This document shows, in pieces, positions 58,101-64,000 of a stretch of 64,000 nucleotides of DNA (positions within the stretch are counted from its first letter, which is position 1; each line of letters opens with the position of its first letter). Source of the stretch: Nectonema munidae (lineage: Eukaryota; Nematomorpha; Nectonematoida; Nectonematidae); contig JAUIRK010000106.1 in the NCBI GenBank assembly GCA_030549495.1, forward strand, positions 887,001 to 951,000, read 5' to 3'. The position numbers and the translations under genes were made by a program. The notes beneath the pieces are model-generated. The model did no database searches. It saw nothing but the letters and a program-made list of their open reading frames with translations, and was not told the DNA's origin.

Positions 58101-60280
58101 AGTTTTGTTTGATAATCGTAGTCAACTTTTATTTAGTTTAGATACAACCTTTCTAATTTTTAACGAAGGGCATTCGTTATATTTATACCGACAGTGTGCG
58201 AATAATAAATCACATTATTGATTGATTTTAGAGCATAACTATGCGAAGAAAGATGAACACATGTTGCATTACGCGTTTGTGAGCGCAGGAAATTCTTATC
58301 TCGCATACGCTTCACCACATCTTTAGCACGCGTGTGTGGTTTATTTTATCGGGCTAGTGTACGCTTAGTTTATTTGTAGTGTTCCTAGCTTAAATCTTAG
58401 TCAAATATTAAAACGCTTATAACTTTCACATTTCTCAACAAAATGCATCATGCGATATACCAAATTAAAGCATTTTTTATGGGCTTTCAGAATACATTAC
58501 TTATATCACAAGTACTTAAGAAATACCTTTTACTGTTTTTATTTTCCATGGGCTTCATACCATTAATTAGCAGATAAGGGATGCATTTTAAACCAAAGCT
58601 CCTTTCATTAGAACAAATTTTTACCTATATTATGTGACAATTTCCAGCACAATTATAAAGCGACTCTACTCTCAGAATCTAAATTTATTTGTAGATTTTT
58701 ATAAAATAGTATTAGTTTTTCCTTTTTTTTTATAAATTAATCTTCGTTTTTTTTATTGGTCAGTATAATGTTTATCTAATAAATTTAAAATTATTTTTGA
58801 AGTGAAAAATGTAGATCGAATGTACAAGTTTTGTTGGATAATCGTAGTCCACTATTTATTTTTAGATTTTTATAAAATCATTTTAGTTTTCGGTTTTTTA
58901 TAAATTAACATTAGTTTTTTACTTCTTTTGAATTAATCATCCAAAATTTAAGTGCGAGTTTGATTTACACTTTGATTCGAAAAAAATATGTTTTGGATAA
59001 ATATTATTTTTATTATTGTTTACTTCATATAAATTTCTAAAGAGAAGATAAATAGATCAAAATATGTGTTTTAATCAATTTTTCTCAATAAGTAATCTCA
59101 TGAATTTATTTATTTTTCACGTGTTTTAATAAGTTTTTCTCAATAAGTAATCTCATAAATTTATTTTTTTTCACTATAATCCTAAATTTATTTCTATATT
59201 TTTATAAAATAATTATAATTTTCGAATCTAACACGTGTGCGCATGCATCCACATTGAAGAAATTATGAGTTTTGTTGGATAATCATAGTCTACTTTTATT
59301 TAGTTTAGATACAACCTTTCTAATTTTTAACGAAGGGCACTCGTTATTTTTATACCAACAGTGTGCGAAGAATAAATCACATTATTGATTCTAAAACGAT
59401 TGTTATTGGTTTTAGCGGTTAACTATGCGAAGAAAGATTAACACATGTTGCATTACGCGTTTGTGAGCGCAGGAAATTCTTATCTCGCATACGCTTCACC
59501 ACATCTTTAGCACGCGTGTGTGGTTTATTTTATCGGGCTAGTGTACGCTTAGTTTATTTGTAGTGTTCCTAGCTTAAATCTTAGTCAAATATTAAAACGC
59601 TTATAACTTTCACATTTCTCAACAAAATGCATCATGCGATATACCAAATTAAAGCATTTTTTATGGGCTTTCAGAATACATTACTTATATCACAAGTACT
59701 TAAGAAATACCTTTTACTGTTTTTATTTTCCATGGGCTTCATACCATTAATTAGCAGATAAGGGATGCATTTTAAACCAAAGCTCCTTTCATTAGGACAA
59801 ATTTTTACCTATATTATGTGACAATTTCCAGCACAATTATAAAGCGACTCTACTCTCAGAATCTAAATTTATTTGTAGATTTTTATAAAATAGTATTAGT
59901 TTTTCCATTTTTTTTATAAATTAACCTTCGTTTTTTTTTATTGGTCAGTATAATGTTTTTCTAATAAATTTAAAATTATTTTTGAAGTGAAAAATGTAGA
60001 TCGAATGTACAAGTTTTGTTGGATAATCGTAGTCCACTATTTATTTTTAGATTTTTATAAAATCATTTTAGTTTTTGGTTTTTTATAAATTAACATTAGT
60101 TTTTTACTTCTTTTGATTTAATCATCCAAAATTTAAGTGCGGGTTTGATTTACACTTTGATTCGAAAAAAATATGTTTTGGATAAATATTATTTTTATTA
60201 TTGTTTACTGCATATAAATTTCTAAAGAGAAGATAAATAGATCAAAATATGTGTTTTAATCATTTTTTCTCAATAAGTAT
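58101..60280. repeat. Satellite block B: tandem unit of about 1.18 kb, two copies
   Basis: Copy 1 is 58101-59267 and copy 2 59268-60280. For example atgcgaagaaagatgaacac starts at 58241 and its counterpart at 59425, an offset of 1184. Over several hundred bases the copies are almost identical. Both contain a GC-richer stretch (attacgcgtttgtgagcgca, cacgcgtgtgtggtttatt) and a piece of block A (tggtcagtataatgttt...). Copy 2 stops earlier. Non-coding. Confidence 0.9.
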
Positions 60281-60287
60281 TGAAGCT

Positions 60288-60525
60288 ATGAGGTAGCAAA
60301 ATATGAACAGAAAGTTTGATATTTTTAGATTTTTTAAAGAATATTTTTCGATTCTTTGATCACAGAATTTTATTTTGATTATTTGACAAATATAATATTT
60401 AAAATCGTGCAAATTGCAAAGTATAGGTAATAACTTTTGTAACATCGTATGAGGTAGCAAAATATGAACAGAAAGTTTGATATTTTTTGATTTTTTAAAG
60501 AATATTTTTCGATTCTTTGATATGA
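60288..60525. repeat. Direct repeat pair after satellite block B
   Basis: tatgaggtagcaaaatatga and the next 55 bases (60290-60361) recur at 60449-60521 almost unchanged. The offset is about 160. Confidence 0.85.
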
Positions 60526-60860
60526 ATTATCGCGGTATACAGGTTGGAGATGAACCATCGTAGTATACAGGTATAATGTATATAGGTGATAACTTATGTA
60601 GCATCGTCTCCCCGAATGAGATATATCAAATCTTACATCTAGCAGAATGTGAACAGAAAGTTGAACATTGTCTCCCTAGTTATTTGTACATGGAATAGAA
60701 ACCATCGTAGTATACAGGTTGAAGATGAATCATCGTAGTATACAGGTTAGAGATGAATCATCGTAGTATATAGTTTGGAGATGAATCATCGTAGAATACA
60801 GGTTGGAGAAGAATCATCGTAATATACGGGTTGGAGATAACACGCAAGTTGTCTACCCGC
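60525..60860. repeat. Minisatellite of about 29-bp units
   Basis: Repeats of atcatcgtagtatacaggtt followed by ggagatga. About eight imperfect units in two clusters, followed by an (at)n tract to about 60900. Confidence 0.85.
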
Positions 60861-60952
60861 GTTCAACCGTACAGGTTATGATATATATATATATATATAT
60901 TTTGAAAAGATCAAAGACGAAATGAGGGATAAAAAAGTAGGCTTTACCTAAC

Positions 60953-61112
60953 CTTTCTATCCTATAGGGACCCCACCCCCTACACTAAAATAATTATCTT
61001 TGCGGACCCTTCGGGGATGAAATTTAATATTGAAATTATAAAGGTGATAGAAAATATACTATATTAGATAGTGAATACAGCGCTTTAAAAAAATAACATT
61101 TAATTTTAATGA
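60953..61112 (-). mobile_element. Partial reversed copy of the 33349 hAT MITE
   Basis: Reversed, it reads aaatgttattttttt, gatagtgaatacag region, tatagtatattttctatc, tttataatttcaatattaaa, then gggtccgcaaagataatt and agtgtagggggtggggtcc, following 33700-33840. Neither terminus is complete. Confidence 0.65.
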
Positions 61113-61559
61113 GATGTTTGAAAGAAAAAAAGAAAGAAAATTTATTGACATTGAAAAGGATAAATACATAAACAACGATTCATAGCAATTTTACATGAAA
61201 TAAGAATTATTATCATCATAGATAGGTCCGGCCCACACAAAGACTAATTAAAGTCGCTAACGTGTGTAGCCGTTTACATGCATATATTTAATTTTAAAAA
61301 TATACTAATTTGAGTGATATTTCTTCTTTTTTTTAAATTGAGATGCACATTGAATAAAAAAATCGTTAGAGTATATGCTATTATATGTAATTACTTATAA
61401 TACCGCAAATATATCAAAAAAATGACATTAAAACGTATATATACTTAGATAAGGAATAATTAAAGAATTAATTTAAATAGGAATAGAATAGCTTTTTGTA
61501 ATAAATACAGCAATAAATATTTGAAATATTACAGTGATGTAGAGGAGGTATTAGACATA
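61113..61559. other. Spacer, possibly LINE 3' flank
   Basis: AT-rich DNA downstream of the minus-strand LINE coding end. No motif seen. Confidence 0.3.
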
Positions 61560-62290
61560 TTATTTGAACAAAAAACAGTTTACTATTGTACAAGTTTTAT
61601 CATATGGTTCTATTATCATGTTTTTGATGCAGTGTTTGAAAGAGTTTTTGCTCAATTTTGTTAGCTCTATGATGCTAAATTCTCCATTATTTTTGATCAT
61701 TTCTATAATTTTCAATCTCAAGTCTTGTCTGCATTTTTTAGAATTAGTCCTAGGATTAAAATAATCATTTTGTTCTCGTGTTGTAGTTTTGTATTTCATG
61801 GATGAACATTCGTTTATTTTGATAATTATTTGGAAAAAATCTATGAGTCAAATCGTAGTACGAATTCATTAGTCTATACCTGTAAAGCTCTTGTATTTTT
61901 AAAACATTAATCAAATAGAAATGCGGGCTCGTGTGTTCATTATACTTCAGATTTAAAGCTGATCATCTTACGATTTTCTTTTGAATCCTTAGTATTCTGT
62001 CAAGTTTTACGTGCCCCTAATTAACCAGTGAATAGTTTAAAACAGGTAAAACCAATTCTTTATAAGCCATGGTTTTAATTTTTACAGGAAGATGATTCCA
62101 ACTTCTAAACCTAGATAACAGAAAACTCAACTTATTACATACTGAGTCAATTTGTGCATTCCAAACTAGTTTATCATCAATTATTATGCACAAGTTAAAA
62201 TTCTCCAACATCTCGATAACATGATTGCCAATTCTTACATTAACCTTAGCAGGACGAAACTTTTTAGAGCAACACTAAGGACGAACCTTA
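61560..62290 (-). pseudogene. LINE reverse transcriptase, 3' fragment
   Basis: On the minus strand 62290-62017 reads KKFRPAKVNVRIGNHVIEML then IIDDKLVWNAQIDSVCNKLSFL, and KTMAYKELVLPVLNYS, the thumb region of Jockey/CR1-type non-LTR reverse transcriptases (LGVxIDxxLxWxxHI...K, lYxxxvlPxlxY). A frameshift near 62015 leads to ILRIQKKIVR and then, at 61799-61560, an open piece (EQNDYFNPRTNSKKCRQDLR...NSFKHCIKNMI) like the LINE C terminus. The palm with the YADD box is absent, so this is a 5'-truncated copy. The clade cannot be fixed from this part. Confidence 0.65.
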
Positions 62291-63079
62291 GAAGGACGGA
62301 GTAGGGCTTTTTTTGGCTAGTAAATATTTAAAATCTCTTTTTCTGATAGAAAAATATAGCTAGTCGATATGCTAACTTGGTGGTATTTTATTTTTTTTAA
62401 TGGGTTTTAAAGATAAAAAGAAATATAAAATTTTCACCACATGAAAAAATATTTATAGTAATTTATACGAAATTTAAATTTAACGCCATCTAAAATTAAT
62501 ATGTTTTTATGAAAAACTTAAGTTGTAACCTTAAACAAGTTAAAAAAATATAAATTTGAAGTGGATTTCAAATTTAGAATTTTTTCTGAGGATTATTTTT
62601 GAAACACATGACGTTTGAAAATCATGTTTCTATTATTTCCTTCGCTTTGGGTATTATAGCAAGTCTTTCATTATTAGCTAATAACAAAACAAACAAGCGT
62701 ACGAATATGTAGTTTTGTGAAAAAAAACTATATTGTTCAATATAAAGACACATCATACAACGCAGAAATAAATCAAAATATGATTTCAAACACTAAGAAC
62801 TCTTACTTGATATTGATTTTTTATCGAGAATACGCATGCGGCTAGAGTGAACTCAATTGTTCCATTGACTACACGATCCATATATAATTGTCTACGCATT
62901 TGTTATCTTTTTTCTCACCACATTTGGTAAATAATTCCTTGACATGAATGAATAGTGAAGAAATCGCGTATAGATTACACAAAACTCTCTCTCTTGCTTT
63001 ATTTGTGTATGTGTAATAATTCTTCCATTTCTTGACAAGCTTCATTTGGATTTCCTAAGTTACTTCGCAAAATTTTATT
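62291..63079. other. Spacer upstream of the last piggyBac
   Basis: AT-rich DNA. No terminus of the downstream piggyBac was found here. Confidence 0.4.
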
Positions 63080-64000
63080 ATGAGCTACTCAAGTTTTTAT
63101 ACAAGTAGTGATGAATGAGAAACCTCTGGTTCTGACGTTTTTTCAAATAGTGAATATGAAATTCAAAATTCAGTTGATAGCGAAGGGCAAACAGATTCAA
63201 GCGATGAAGAAACGGCTCTTTGCGAAGATGTGTCCCTTGTAGCACCAGATGGAACCCAATTTTTTTGGGAACCGAGAGAGATTTGTGGAAGAAGATCATC
63301 AACTAATATCATCTCAAGTAGACCAGGTCCAAAAGATACGGCAAAAAATTTGAAAGATCCTTTGAAAATTTTCATCTTTTTTTCACTGAATCTCTTTTGA
63401 ACCATATTTTTGTCTGCACAAAAGAAAGAATGGAAGAAAACTACAAGTAATTTTCTATTAGAAAACATTATTTAGTTAAATGTTTTTTTGTAGAAGTCCT
63501 AATTGTTTGTTGGAGAACCTCAAAAGTTTATATGAAAGGTTTTCAATGGAACATTTGCTAGCATACTTAGCCTGTATTCTTTACATTGCGCAGTCTAAAG
63601 ATCAGCAGATTGATGTCAAACATCTTTTTTCTAAAAAGTATGGAACCCCTTTTTTAAAAGCTGCAATCAGTAGAGACGTATTCATTCTTATTCGTACCTT
63701 TATAAGATTTGATTCAAGAACTACAAGAAATAGTTCAGATAAATTAGCTCCGATAAGATACAAAATTTTTTCCTCGAAAACTTTCATAAATATTGGTCAC
63801 CATCTAATTGCGTTACAATTGTCGAGCAGCTCGTCAAGTATAGAGGCAGGTCACCTATAAAAGTATACGACCCATCCAAGCCAGGTCGATATGGTATGAA
63901 AATTTATCACTGTGTAGACTCGTCCAGTTTTTTTGTTTTTTGTAGCGAAATTTATGAAAGTGGTTTAGTGGACAGGGATCATTTTAAACCCAATAATATA
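63080..64000 (+). pseudogene. Broken piggyBac transposase, 5' part, runs off the window
   Basis: From ATG at 63080 the reading begins MSSYSSFYTSSDE, a stop, then the acidic N-terminal region and DGTQFFWEPREICGRRSSTN (the conserved piggyBac entry to the core). A further stop follows near 63400. The 63480-63860 frame gives the helical insertion region (LLAYLACILYIAQSKDQQI, then FLKAAISRDVFILIRTFIRF, then DKLAPIRYK). A frameshift near 63765 leads to CVTIVEQLVKYRGRSPIKVY then KPGRYGMKIYHCVDSSSF. The family has TxDEQL at that point; here the first catalytic Asp codon reads GTC (Val). The rest lies beyond the window. Confidence 0.8.

Noticed and set aside
1-64000. LTR retroelement, endogenous virus, Polinton or CRISPR array
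   Set aside because: No paired long terminal repeats with protease or integrase signatures, no capsid or polB motifs, and no regularly spaced repeats with unique spacers were seen.

Overview
The window is strongly AT-rich, has GT-AG introns and is dense in small repeats. It looks like nuclear DNA of an invertebrate animal. I cannot name the species: the one clear host gene is a conserved metazoan housekeeping enzyme, and everything else is transposon DNA or unassigned spacer.

Layout. The first 3.5 kb hold the last three exons of a HAD-family phosphatase of the phosphoglycolate/glycerol-3-phosphate phosphatase type (plus strand), with a tRNA-derived SINE and a MITE in its introns. From 4 to 9 kb lie a short hAT element with GC-rich ends and a decayed Buster/ZBED5-like hAT. 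A 5.6 kb piggyBac element with matching inverted ends and TTAA flanks occupies 11616-17186 and carries younger insertions. Further hAT copies with exact 8-bp target duplications lie at 19002-19701 and 24843-27136. The minus strand of 28.3-29.9 kb has several splice-site-bounded open segments that may be an unrecognised or decaying host gene.

From 30 to 41 kb the sequence is mostly small non-autonomous elements: an 8-bp-TSD hAT MITE, a trinucleotide-rich array, four members of one roughly 130-bp TTAA-flanked MITE family, a truncated mariner, a second SINE-like repeat, and a Tigger/pogo element with other elements inserted in it. From 44.6 to 52 kb there is a MITE with tandem-repeat ends and a mosaic of at least three piggyBac relics, including a long array of roughly 140-bp subterminal repeats. 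From 54 to 57 kb there are relics of an unassigned transposase-like gene, a second Tigger and a poly-G/poly-C MITE. A compound satellite fills 57.4-60.9 kb. The window ends with a LINE 3' fragment and the 5' half of another piggyBac gene whose first catalytic aspartate codon reads valine.

No genes form an operon or pathway here. The biology is successive waves of cut-and-paste transposons (piggyBac, hAT, Tigger, mariner) and their short derivatives inserting into introns, spacers and each other. No intact autonomous element is visible. I saw no LTR retroelement, endogenous virus, Polinton, CRISPR array, rRNA or convincing functional tRNA gene.
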